NCBI RefSeq assembly: GCF_030247185.1
Contig: NC_080570.1
Span: forward strand, 154,083,641 to 154,147,640
Direction: 5' to 3'
Origin: Malaya genurostris
Lineage: Eukaryota > Arthropoda > Insecta > Diptera > Culicidae
DNA: 64,000 nt
In this document: positions 11,761 through 21,420 of the stretch, in pieces
How the letters are laid out: every line of letters begins with the position of its first letter
How positions within the stretch are numbered: the stretch's first letter is position 1
Notes under the pieces: generated by a model
Database searches by the model: none
Seen by the model: only the letters and a program-made list of their open reading frames with translations
What the model was told of the DNA's origin: nothing
Translations under genes and position numbers: made by a program

Positions 11761-12439
11761 CCTTTACTATATTCTCTACACTTCGTTAATGTGTTATTTA
11801 TGCCTTATTACTTATTCTCGTTAAGCCTTACGATGATTCTAGTGTTGTGTCACAGCTCCTCTATCGCATTCACTGGCTTTCTACATCTGGGTTGTGTTGA
11901 GATAAAATTAGAGGTACTGCATGCCCCCTAACTTACACAATGCTTGTTGATATCTCAATCTTACGATCCGAAAATTCTACTTCTACAAATAATCGCGAAT
12001 TGGAAGATATTTTTATTTTAATTGCGATCTGAGTTTTTCTGAGATAAAATTAAGGGTTCCGCATGTCCCCTTACTTACTGAGCTTGATGCTCCCTTAAAG
12101 ACCTTCACCTTGTAAAAGTAAATAAACTCCTTGTAATTTTAGAATTTTGTTGTTGTTGATATGATGACTAACAATTCTGGTTTGGTTGAACCAATGTTTT
12201 CGTGAAACAACTAAAATTTGCTCGAAACAAATATAATTTAGTTTAAATCAAGCATTGGAACCTGTACTATGACGGTTTGAATTTAGTCCCGGAGACCATA
12301 TTTTTCATCAAATCTCGACGTTTTTTCATCAAATCTTCGACGTTCTACGACATTTGGCATAATCTTTTTTTTTTAGCTTTACGAAATTAGAGTTATCCCT
12401 ATATATTGGCACCCTACTGCACATATACTCTACTCTCTA

Positions 12440-13349
12440 ACAGATTGGCTGAAAAGTTCGTATCGTTTCTATGAGAGCGCGCCACTAGAATTAAATCCAT
12501 ACCATTTTCAGTTAGTACCAACTTTCAAAAGATATGTGTATAAATTTGACAGCTGTCTGATTATTAGTTTGTGAGATATTGCATTTTGAGTGAAGCTACT
12601 TTGGTTATTGTGAAAAAAAATGGAAAAAAAGGAATTTCGTGTGTTGATGAAACACTACTTTTTGATGAAAAAAAGTGCCGCCGATACCAAAAAATGGCTT
12701 GATGAGTGTTATCCAGACTCTGCACCGGGCGAAGCAACAATTCGTAAGTGGTTTGCGAAATTTCGTACTGGTCATATGAGCACCGAAGACGATGAACGCA
12801 GTGGACGTTCAAAAAAGGCTGTTACCGATGAAAACGTGAAAAAAATCCACAAAATGATTTTCAATGACCGTAAAGTGAAGTTGATCGAGATAGCTGACAC
12901 CCTAAAGATATCAAAGGAATCTGTTGGACATATTATTCACGAATATTTGAATATGAGAAAGCTTTGTGCAAAATGGGTGCCGCGTGAGCTCACAATCGAT
13001 CAAAAACAACAACGAAAAACCATGCTGAAATTGAACGAATTGGGCTTCGAATTGCTCCCTCATCCACCGTATTCTCCAGATTTGGCCCCCAGTGATTTTT
13101 TCCTGTTCTCAGACCTCAAGAGAATGCTCGCTGGTAAAAAATTTAGAAGCAATGAAGAGGTAATCGCTGAAACTGAGGCCTATTTTGAGGCAAAGGACAA
13201 ATCGTACTACAAAAATGGTATCGAAAAGTTGGAAGATCGCTATAATCGCTGTATCGCCTCTGATGGCAATTATTTTGAATAATAAAAACGAATTTTGGCA
13301 AAAAAATGTGTGTTTCTATTAAACGATACAAACTTTTCAGCCGAACTGT
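12440..13349 (+). mobile_element. Mauritiana-type mariner with both ends and internal deletion (910 bp)
   Basis: Both terminal inverted repeats are present: ACAGATTGGCTGAAAAGTTC on the left and, reverse-complemented, ACAGTTCGGCTGAAAAGTTT on the right. They match at 26 of 29 positions and then run into GTATCGTTT on both sides. The TA target duplication is at 12438-12439 and 13350-13351. The element is about 0.4 kb shorter than a full mariner of this type because a central block of the transposase is missing, yet the reading frame is preserved. Ends suitable for cutting by a related transposase make it potentially mobilisable in trans. Confidence 0.93.
12620..13282 (+). CDS. Internally deleted mariner transposase (220 residues)
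   Basis: Opens with MEKKEFRVLMKHYF and ends ..NRCIASDGNYFE-stop, which are normal mariner termini. The N-terminal DNA-binding half is complete: a first helix-turn-helix to about residue 55 (IRKWFAKFRTG), the linker DDERSGRSKK at about 58-67, a second helix-turn-helix at about 85-115 (IADTLKISKESVGHIIHE), then LCAKWVPRELTIDQKQQR to about residue 131. The sequence then jumps to LNELGFELLPHPPYSPDLAP, the block carrying the third catalytic aspartate, and runs normally to the end. The first catalytic D (..DETW) and the second D (LFHQDNAP block) are gone, about 125 residues in all, without a frameshift. It cannot catalyse transposition but could bind terminal repeats, much like the KP-type repressors of P elements (inference). 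No premature stop. Confidence 0.88.
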   Translation: MEKKEFRVLMKHYFLMKKSAADTKKWLDECYPDSAPGEATIRKWFAKFRTGHMSTEDDERSGRSKKAVTDENVKKIHKMIFNDRKVKLIEIADTLKISKESVGHIIHEYLNMRKLCAKWVPRELTIDQKQQRKTMLKLNELGFELLPHPPYSPDLAPSDFFLFSDLKRMLAGKKFRSNEEVIAETEAYFEAKDKSYYKNGIEKLEDRYNRCIASDGNYFE

Positions 13350-13689
13350 TACTGTTCTTTAATGTATTCCACATGCATCATTGCTTATGATTATTACTTT
13401 CTAAATTTACGATAGTCCTAGCGTATGTCAACGATCCTTTTAAGAATAAAGTTCGCTTTAATGAGCTGGTTATATCTAAGTTAAGCTGAGAAAAAAAATT
13501 AGGGGTACTGCAGGCCCCCTTACTAACTGAGTTCGATGACATTTTGACCTTGCGACGCAAAAAAAAAATCGACTTCTACAATTTGTGTACCGGCTGATGT
13601 TCATGAATTGAAAGATATTTCGATATTACATTCAATATCGTTCTAAGTTGTTTTGAAATGAAATTAAGGATACTGGCCGTGGCTACTGA

Positions 13690-15180
13690 ACACCAACTCA
13701 AAAGCCAACTGAACTGAAATTTATTTATTTTCGATAAAAGCCGAAAAACTCCCTCCTCTTTCCATTGTCAAGTTGGTCCAACATTTCAAGGAAAATTACA
13801 CATTTCCCATACTTTCCATAATTCATCGGAACCAAACGTAGGAAAAGGCATTAAGATTTTTCCTCACCGCCGGGGATCATCCTCTACACTAGAAACCACC
13901 ATCCGCAGCTTTCTTGCTTGGATTCTGATCCAAGCCCGAGTTAAAACGAGTAGGAGATTTCGCCAGACAAAGAAAACCCATTAGTGGCGTAAAAAACTGT
14001 TCCAAACAATCTCCGCTAGTTCCGGAGAGGAAATAGTTTAATGCCGCACAGGATGGAAGCGGTAAGCTGGAAAAAGAATGCTAGCTAGATAAATCATTTT
14101 TGTTCGTAAAAGTTTGCATTTTGCCGGACGGACGGCAAATGCTAAACGGCGGCGCGTTGCCAAAGCTAGAATGAAAGGCCATTGGATTTATTTTTTTGGG
14201 TTCTGTCAGAGTGTTGATTTTTTTTGTAACTAGAATTCAAACAAATGGAATGGGCGGAACACGATGGGATGGTAACCGTCACAAGTTCGGTGGTTTTTTA
14301 CACGCTTTCTGAAATGTTTTTCTTTGAGGGGAGTTTTCATTAAACATCATGGCTTCCTGTAACAAGAATTCGGAAGCAAAAGTGATTGTTTCGCATCATC
14401 TTATCAAGAAAACGAGACAAAAAACAATGCTGCTAACGGAATTCAGGAAATCCAAGATACACTCTTTTTCTGTGTAATTGTTAGCTTAAAAACCAATTTC
14501 ATAATGTTCAATCCAGAAATTATTTATTTTTCCTAATTCTATTAGCTGCAAAACACACCGAAGCTTAAATTCCATCTGCGAAAAAGGTGCTCTGTCCCCG
14601 ATTCCTATGTGACCCAAACAAAACCAACCACCGTCTGCTTCTAACTATCGGTGACTGACCACAACGGACGACGACGACGACCTTACGGTTATCAAAACTA
14701 AGCGAAGAAGGTCCTCCCCCCCAGCGCATTCCGAGCGTCGTCACTGTCGATGACCGAAAAACGAAACCTAAGATATCTGATCACTTGAAACCGAGACACG
14801 GTATCGACACCCACCGGAGTGGTAAACAGAAATAAGAAACACAAACATAAACCGGCAGAAACAGGATATCATTGGTTGGTAATCCTCTTATCGTCGTACT
14901 TTGATTTCAGACTCTGGCACTCGTTATGCTTTCTCCCTCTCTCTCTCTCTTTCTCTGTGTCTCCCGTTCTGTTAGTTGAACTTTTGTTTCCAACTACTGA
15001 CTGCAGGAATGGTCAAGTATTTTTTTCTATACCGTCACTGAAGACAGAGCAACGAAACTGCAGGTTATTACGGGAAAGCTTTACTCGACAAAATCTTCCG
15101 TTGTGCACTTTATGGTCTAGGTATTTGGGTTCCATTTTTTCTTTATGTCCAGAATTTTCTTGATTGTCAAAGCTGAATGT
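13690..15180. other. GC-richer single-copy island A
   Basis: No match to other parts of the window was noticed. It contains a (CT)n run at about 14935-14957 and an ACGACGACGACGACC run at about 14668. A 114-residue plus-strand frame (14819-15163) spans the CT run and has no recognisable domain. No splice-flanked exon can be supported by eye. Candidate regulatory DNA. Confidence 0.4.
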
Positions 15181-15659
15181 TGAAAAAATCTGAACAAAGA
15201 GTGTATAATATTTGCGAATATTGTGAAAATTGCTACAGAAAGATGTCCCAAAGGTAAATAGACAGGCAATGAGTCGTCTTCAATCTGAGGAACTGCTCTA
15301 CCATTGGGCTATTCTGAACATACAGAGGGACCATATGATAGGAGATAACTCGACACAATACGAGATAAAACACTATAGACTTCGGTTCGGTTCTTTGCAA
15401 TGCAAAAAACAGCAAACTTACACAACCAGTAATGCTAATCAAATTGGTCCTGGAAAACCTATTAGTTTTTGTAGTCTAAAATAACGAGTAATGGCAAGAT
15501 GGGTTAGCTTAGGCAGATGTGATTTCTTGAGCTTAATTCGTTCAGGACCATCCGCATCGTACATAAACAGTGTCGAGTCTGATGCAGAAAAAAAACATAT
15601 CCCATCGTACATGATGCTAGAATAAAATGATTCGGATCTTTCTGAAACGTTAGTTACGT
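15181..15659. other. No gene seen
   Basis: Overlapping plus and minus open frames of 69-84 residues carry no recognisable motif. Confidence 0.35.
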
Positions 15660-16640
15660 ACAAAAATTCAAACCAGTGGTGGGTAATATTGATACGTACT
15701 CAAAAAACGAGAGGTGGCATTCGAGTTGTAATAGTGATAACAATTCACCCGGAAGCGGAAGTCGGATCCGGATAAAATTCACGAATTTTATGTTCATTTG
15801 AATCTAAGTCCAGGAAAAGCGATTCTGCCTTCCCCTGATAAATCGGAGTGAGCTCCAATTGGGACTATTGGACCACTGTTTCCGGTACATCCGGAATCGG
15901 AAACTGAGGACTGATGTAGTCAAAGTAGGTTCAATTGGCCATAAACTAACAAGGTTCACATACTCGATTAGTTTCGAGCAGTGTTATGTTATGTTACTTT
16001 TGCATCGTCATTATGAATGACGGTTTGCCATTTTCGTACGTTCATCACCTTATAATATTGAAACCGGAAGCAGGATGGAATTCAAACCTAATTAATGTTC
16101 TGTTAAATAAGCTTGTAAACATCGGCCTCGCCGACCTAAGAAATTTAAATGAATTCCTATTTTAGAGTTATTTATCACTATTCCCGGTACTTCCCGAACC
16201 GGAAACTGGGGACTGAAGTGGGATTATTCGGTCATCATTTATAAACAGGAAAAATTTTCAAATAATTTTCAAGGAAAATACAGCTCATTACATAGTCATA
16301 TATGAAAAAAACTTTTTCAAAATCAGCATTTTAAAATTTATAATACTATATTTCTAGAACCGGAAGTCGTATCAAGATGGAATTTTGTATAGTATTTTAA
16401 GACCTTTCATTTGAAACAAACTTTATGAAAATCGTTTCAGCTATCTGCCATCTTATCTTTTATTGGCACTAATCATTTTACACTCATTTCGGAAGAATCA
16501 GAAACTTTGAACTTAAATTTGTGAAAATCGGTGATGCCATCTCTGAGAAAATTGAGTGCACAAAAATATTACACTCGGGCATTCCGGGCCTCGGTCGACT
16601 TTTTACTGTAATTACTTATGAAACCGTCAAAACCATTGGC
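15660..16640 (+). repeat. R150 family, several degenerate units
   Basis: Recurrent blocks of the type CCGGAAGCGGAAGTCGGATC, 'gaaaatcgtttcagctatc' and 'gacctttcatttgaa' recur at roughly 150-200-bp spacing. The far end carries an ACACTCGGGCATTCCGGGCC segment near 16575-16600, which parallels the CGGCCCTCCGGGCC terminus at 42480-42500. Noncoding. Confidence 0.6.
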
Positions 16641-16689
16641 GAAATTCTGGAAATTTTCCGGAAAAATTTTGAATGTGAAGAAAAACAAT

Positions 16690-17110
16690 CTTAGTAACAG
16701 TTAGCGGATGCTTCAAAAGTTTAAAAGATTGAAGAAAAATGCTGTGGAAAAGTAATGAGAAATTTTTTTTTAAATGAAATGATTTCTCATCGATTGATAA
16801 CTAAACATTGCCATGAGCCATTTCGCCGAAAGCCATTTGGTCAAATTCTACTTTATCTGAACATGTCAATTTATAGAAAAAATATTTTATTTGGCAGGTC
16901 ATATGTAGTTGTGGTCGGAAACAAAAAAAAATACTACGTACTGTGCATACTTTTTTGGCACCTGCAAGTTTTGAAGCCATTCAAGAAGCGTTAGAGGAGC
17001 ATTTCAGATCGAAGAAAAAGATCAAGTTTACCAAAAAATATTTGGTTTAGCAGGAAATATGCAGCTGTGGTCGAGTAAGGCAATGCTTCATCACTATCGG
17101 TATCAGTTTG
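16690..17110 (+). pseudogene. DD37E-type transposase scraps, plus strand
   Basis: Plus-strand shreds of the Tc1/mariner-superfamily transposase that litters this window. One segment near 16890-16995 has TCATATGTAGTTGTGGTCGG and a GGCACCTGCAAGTTTTGAAG block. A second segment at 17030-17110 translates as KYLV-stop-QEICSCGR, the VWQAICSCGR motif upstream of the second catalytic residue. Frames are badly broken, and the fragments lie opposite in orientation to those at 17160-18130. Confidence 0.55.
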
Positions 17111-17159
17111 TCGAATGAGTAAGCTCGCTAAATGCCGTTAATTTCGCCGAATAAGTCGG

Positions 17160-17498
17160 TTCAGGTTGTATTGTAGCCATCTTTCATTTGATTTCTTCTT
17201 AGTTTCGAAGAATTTCCGCTTAACTAGAGCCCAGCACTTCTCGATTGGGTGAAGTTCTGAACAGTTTAATGGACTGCCTATTTTTGGTACGGTTTTGATC
17301 TCTTGTACCTTATATTATATTCCAGGATGAATTTTCTATAGTGATAAGAGGCCAAATCAAACCAAAACAGAACTGGATAGTTATGGCGTCTGATAAATGG
17401 TAACAACCACCTTTCGCAGACTCTTAATGATAGTACCTGTAGAAACAAAACTTTATGGTTTCCGACCACAACTACATATGGCCTGCCAAATGAAAAAC
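17160..17498 (-). pseudogene. DD37E-type transposase C-terminal remnant
   Basis: Minus-strand translation gives RWLLPFIRRHNYPVLFWFDLASYHYR, with the second catalytic aspartate in FWFDLA. After a frameshift follows NCSELHPIEKCWALVKRK, whose HPIE holds the catalytic glutamate. The gap between D and E is about 37 residues allowing for the frameshift, which fits the DD37E group described from mosquitoes. The fragment runs into the foldback element at 17513 and continues beyond it at 17919. Confidence 0.75.
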
Positions 17499-17512
17499 TT
17501 CTTCGGGAATTT
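17499..17512. other. Left 14-bp target-site duplication of the foldback element
   Basis: TTCTTCGGGAATTT, repeated exactly at 17905-17918. A paralogous transposase remnant at 18299-18313 shows the same site (TTCTTCGGAAATTTT) without an insertion. Confidence 0.85.
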
Positions 17513-17904
17513 AGGGGTTAGCCTATGTTTGTGCTTAGGGCACATAACCTAACTGCAGAGCAGTTCAAATTGAACTGCTTATTGCAAACTTAAACAGTTC
17601 AACTTGAACCGCTAAGCAGACGTAAAGTTAATGCTATTTGCAAAATACTTATATATTTGGTACCAAAGTACCACGTCTTTCCTGACGTGCCGAACGAAAA
17701 CGTTGTTTTCGGCTTATTCTGGCCGATGCAGGTATGGTCATTTAGGGGTTAGCCTATGTTCGGTACCAAATATATAAGTGTTTTGCAAATAGCATTAACT
17801 TTACGTCTGCTTAGCGGTTCAAGTTGAACTGTTTAAGTTTGCAATAAGCAGTTCAATTTGAACTGCTCTGCACTGACGAGTCTAAGACGAAACGTAAAGA
17901 AAAG
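17513..17904. mobile_element. FB-family foldback element with 110-bp arms
   Basis: The arms are 17555-17664 and 17762-17871. Each is 110 bp, and they are reverse complements with very few mismatches. They start GCAGAGCAGTTCAAATTGAA and meet at GGTACC on each side of a 97-bp loop. The loop and the left flank both contain AGGGGTTAGCCTATGTT. The right end is GACGAGTCTAAGACGAAACG followed by TAAAGAAAAG, the common 3' terminus of this family. A 14-bp target duplication flanks it. No coding capacity. Nested inside a DD37E transposase remnant, so it is younger than that copy. Confidence 0.9.
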
Positions 17905-17918
17905 TTCTTCGGGAATTT
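17905..17918. other. Right 14-bp target-site duplication
   Basis: Exact copy of 17499-17512. Confidence 0.85.
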
Positions 17919-18340
17919 GACCACCTGGTAATAATCGCTTCTTTAGGCATTTTTCACGGTATATTTCCTTGTTAATCGTACTGGTAGTGATGAAGCTTTG
18001 AATTTCTCGACCACAGCTGCATATTGCCTGCCAAACCAAACATTTTTTTTGTAAACTTGGTGCTTTTCTTCGTCCTGAAATGCTTCTCTAACGCTCCTTG
18101 AACGACTTCAAACCTTGCTGGTGCCTAAAAAGTATGCACGAAAGTTGGAGACATTTTTATTTTTCTAGTCACAGTACGTACCGTAAGATCTGGTATTTTT
18201 CTGGTTTTTTTTACTGTACCCAATCTTTAGAATAGTGCCTGTAAAAAGAAATGTTTTAGTTGCTGACAACAACTACATATGGCCTGCCATATCAAATGCT
18301 TCTTCGGAAATTTTATCACCTTCTTCGCTCGGATATGGTC
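17919..18340 (-). pseudogene. DD37E-type transposase remnant (part interrupted by the foldback)
   Basis: Minus-strand frame from 18039 downward reads MVWQAICSCGREIQSFITTS, then NKEIYREKCLKKRLLPGG, then enters the foldback element. This is the block N-terminal to the FWFDLA segment at 17278-17469. Sequence from 18135 to 18340 repeats part of the same gene (TACATATGGCCTGCCATATC) and supplies the empty-site paralogue. Frameshifted and inactive. Confidence 0.7.
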
Positions 18341-18419
18341 GGCAATGGCATTCCTTCGCATTGTGGTATAAGAAACCAGAACCGGAAGCTGTTCGAAGTC
18401 TATAGTCTATAAACTTCCA

Positions 18420-18505
18420 TTAGAGTACGAAAATTGGTTTGTAAAAAATTGAAGTTTTAGCATTAGAGTACGAAAATTGTTTTGTAAAAAATTTAAGCTT
18501 TAGCA
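18420..18505. repeat. 43-bp tandem duplication
   Basis: Two adjacent copies of a unit starting ATTAGAGTACGAAAATTG and ending AAGTTTTAGCA or AGCTTTAGCA, differing at a few positions. Confidence 0.75.
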
Positions 18506-18659
18506 TTTAGCACGGCTTTTTTTTCCAGTGGAATTTAGCTTTTCTCACTGTTGGATACTTGTTTTTGTACTCCTGCAGTACTTGCCTCTGCTTCACATTT
18601 TTTGGAGAATGGGGGCGAAGCGGGGACTTTTTGGGTTAATGATTGTTTTTACATTTTAA

Positions 18660-19270
18660 CAGTGGCGTCTCGCGACGACATTTACGGGTTGTGCACTGCT
18701 TATATGGTATGAAGGCAGTTGTAACAGTCCATGGTAAATGAGAGATAACGATTGAGAAATGAATATTCGTTTGTGTTTTTCAATACAATGAAATATTGAT
18801 ATACTTTTGGATGGGATTTTTTTCATTAAACTTATGTCGTATCATAGACACAATAGAATCATTTGGCGCTCTGCACAGCGAGCAATTCTGTCAATAACTT
18901 CATCAATAAAACCGTTTTGACGTTACAACTGAGACAGCAATTTGTTTTCAACTGCCATAAGCATACGTCACTGAAGCCTCTCCTGAAGGTATGCATACAA
19001 GTTCTCACAGAGTTAAACGTGACAGAGAGAATAACAAATCTTAGAGCTGAGCTGAGTAATTCGTTCTTTTCTTGAATCTGTGCAGTAACTCATGTGCATG
19101 GAAAAATAAACACTAACACAGTGACAAGAGATACTTTAAATTTTGTGGAATTGCTGTGGACAAAATCGTTCAAAATTTTATATTCGGTACCATCTAATCT
19201 AAATAACAATTTCACTAAATTTTACCGGTTGTGCAGTGCACGAAATGCACATGAGGACGAGACGCCACTA
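18660..19270. mobile_element. hAT-type MITE (611 bp)
   Basis: The left end CAGTGGCGTCTCG (18660-18672) and right end, reverse complement TAGTGGCGTCTCG (19258-19270), differ only in the outermost base. Both are followed by a subterminal GTGCACTGC. An 8-bp direct repeat, CATTTTAA, flanks the element at 18652-18659 and 19271-19278. CAGTGG termini and an 8-bp duplication are the hallmark of hAT elements. No transposase frame is inside, so it is non-autonomous. Confidence 0.8.
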
Positions 19271-19383
19271 CATTTTAAGTCAGATTTTTTTTTGGGTACA
19301 AAAATTTGCGCAATCTTTAGTGACTAATAACCCTACTAAAATTTTCATCATCAATATTTGTTACGGTAGGTAATTGTTCATGA

Positions 19384-19660
19384 TTGATTCAAAATAAATT
19401 TCTTCCCGTTTTGCCTCACTGCCCTGTATTCAGGCAGAGTAAAATTCGACCTTTGATACGAGAACATAAAGGTTTGCTTAAGGAGCAAGTGTACCTTGAC
19501 CTTAAGCAAGTGCAGTTGCTTCAATACAACAAAACCATTAATGTCGTTCATATTCAGTTCTATAGACAGTTGAAAACAAATCAATTCGCTAAAGGCAACG
19601 TGCACTATGTGGACCATGAAAACATCAAGTATATGAATATGCAGACGGCTTGTTCACGAC
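19384..19660 (+). pseudogene. Non-LTR retrotransposon ORF1, N-terminal part (diverged copy)
   Basis: Frame translating ..SKIRPLIREHKGLLKEQVYL and NVHYVDHENIKYMNM aligns with the ORF1 proteins at 23982 and 32544 (KVRPAA..ILLKE.MHLD and EVHSVECDNIKYK). The frame continues past a DD37E insertion at about 20705. More diverged than the other two copies, so older or from a sister family. Confidence 0.65.
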
Positions 19661-20700
19661 ATAATCTGGACAGATTAAATTTGGAATAAAACAAATTTTT
19701 TGTTGCTTCAATCCAAGATGAATTTTTGTTTTTCATTCAATTGTGCTTCAGTCATCCTAAAACTAAATACAGCTACTTGATTAGGCCTCATGCAGAAACT
19801 ACGAATTATTGAGTTTACTCCAGTCATTCGAGTCTGTGCAAATATCTCTGCAACCGATTTAGCTACTTTTGTCTAAGATTTTCGAAACTTTTCTATAGTT
19901 GTAGTATATTGAGAGAGTTCTCTCTTCACGAGAGCTCAATACCACTCGATAGGTCGCAACTCCGGGCAGCTAGGTGGATTCGCCTTTTTCGGTGCTACAT
20001 GAAATTCGAAAAACATATTTGGTGTAGTGACAAGATGCCAAATCAACTAGAATAGGTTGCGTAGGAATGGTAACAATCGCTTCTTTAGGCATTCTACACG
20101 GTATGTTTCCTTGTTAATCGTTCCAGTAGTAATGAAGCTTTGATTTGCTCGACCACAGCTACATATTGCTTGCCAAACCAAATATTCTTTTGAAGAACTT
20201 TCTTTTCGTCCTGAAATGCTGCTTAGTCTTCCAGCACATAAGTTTCATCGTCCATTATCACGCAGGAAAACTTCGTCAAATATTCACGATGCAACATGCA
20301 AGCCCGGCTTTTAGTCGTCACATTCTGTTTATCAATACGGTTCGGTACAATTTTTCCCTTGAACGCTTTTATAACTGGCTGGCTCCTAAAAAGTATGAAC
20401 GAACATTTTTATTTTTCTTGCCACAGTACGTACCGTAAGATCAGGTCTCTTCTGCAATAGTTTCTTCACCTTTGCTTCCTTCTGGTGGTTTTTGAGATCC
20501 ATTTTTTTTACCGGAATCAGCCTTCCTGTCTGTTGTCGAAGGTGTATCGTATGGTTTAAGAACGTTATGGACCAAGCTTTCTTTACAAGTTTTCTTACTG
20601 ACAGATACGGATTTTCATTGCGACTACACACTATTGCTTTTCAAACTTGCATCTTCGATCTAAAAGTTTGTAGTATCACCAAACATAAACAGATATACGT
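19655..20700 (-). mobile_element. DD37E-type element inserted in a retrotransposon ORF1
   Basis: The minus-strand transposase is degraded. Near 20386-20631 an N-terminal Lys-rich frame reads LKNHQKEAKVKKLLQKRPDL and TVRTVARKIK, a helix-turn-helix-like segment. Near 20040-20190 is the block corresponding to VWQAICSCGR and YREKCLKKR. The low end (GACATAATCTGGACAGATTA, then AATCCAAGATG) matches the end of the 54395-54870 copy in reverse orientation. ORF1 homology stops at about 19660 and resumes at about 20705, so the element splits that gene. I could not fix a target duplication. Confidence 0.65.
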
Positions 20701-20704
20701 TTTC

Positions 20705-21240
20705 AGGGGTATCCCAATTTTGTCGCGAGCAAGTCGTATGGAAGATAATGCTATAGAAGCTCGTATGGATGATCATCTCTCTACCGTTATGTTTGTTCGA
20801 AACATTATTTCCTAGTACCGAGCGATTTTCTCTATCAAAATAGAGCAGTTTGGAAGAACTTTTTCCCCGGTATTCTGGATGCCATACGTTTGTTACGCAG
20901 GCTCTTGAAATAGGCTATACTGTACCATCTTACATGATTTTCACCTAGGATGCAAAGATTCCGTCTAAATCTCTTGTTACCTACGATAATCAGATGGCTA
21001 CATGTCAGTATTACCAAAAAATGCTTTTTACTACGGTAAGCCCCGTGATAAACTGGACAAAGAAAATTTCTACACTAAAAGACAATGGTACTTTCTCTAC
21101 ACTGGTCCCAAATAACCACAGTACTTTTGTGAGCGAAACCGAACCAATGGACGGAAGTGTGAATAGCGAACCACTGCTTCCCCTTCATTTGCCGAATAAC
21201 AATGAGAGTTCCAATGAGGTCAAATAAGCCAAAAAAAAAA
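20705..21240 (+). pseudogene. Non-LTR ORF1, C-terminal part (continuation of 19384-19660)
   Basis: DNAIEARMDDHLS..FVRNIIS matches VDNAIEARVHDLP..FVRKNMS of the copy at 31620. An AVWKNFFPGI block and a decayed zinc-knuckle region (TCQYYQKM) follow in shifted frames. The Ser/Asn/Glu-rich tail ends SNNESSNEVK-like at 21227 and is followed immediately by an A-run at about 21232-21241. As in the other copies, no reverse transcriptase follows. Confidence 0.6.
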
Positions 21241-21420
21241 CATTTTATTATATACAAAAAAAGATAACAGTTGCTTTGCATTCCGGAATAGAACGTCAAA
21301 CAATTTCGTTTCACTGTTGGAGCCTTCATCAAATAGGCAGGATCTTTTCGGGGAATTCAACGAAAAGAACCCACAAATTACAACATTTATTAGGAAAAAG
21401 TTCCCGCATCCGCACTGAAA
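21241..21420. other. Short AT-rich spacer
   Basis: Nothing recognisable. Confidence 0.3.

Larger units (their letters stand above)
8800..13690. repeat. S3 repeat field (~150-170-bp unit, several dispersed copies)
   Basis: A unit with the core GAGATAAAATTAGGGGTACT followed by GCATGCCCCCTTACTTACTG recurs at about 8880-8930, 9550-9600, 10550-10600, 11885-11935, 12035-12085, 13480-13530 and, decayed, 13640-13680. Adjacent copies are about 150 bp (11.9-12.1 kb) and 165 bp (13.5-13.7 kb) apart. Each is preceded by a 'gaattggaagatattt..att..aatatcg-tctgagtt' segment. The copies are separated by other insertions (S1 at 9010-9255, SR2 at 9405 and 11030, the mariner at 12440-13349). It looks like an old local tandem array broken up by transposons. 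The core was not noticed outside this interval. Confidence 0.65.
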
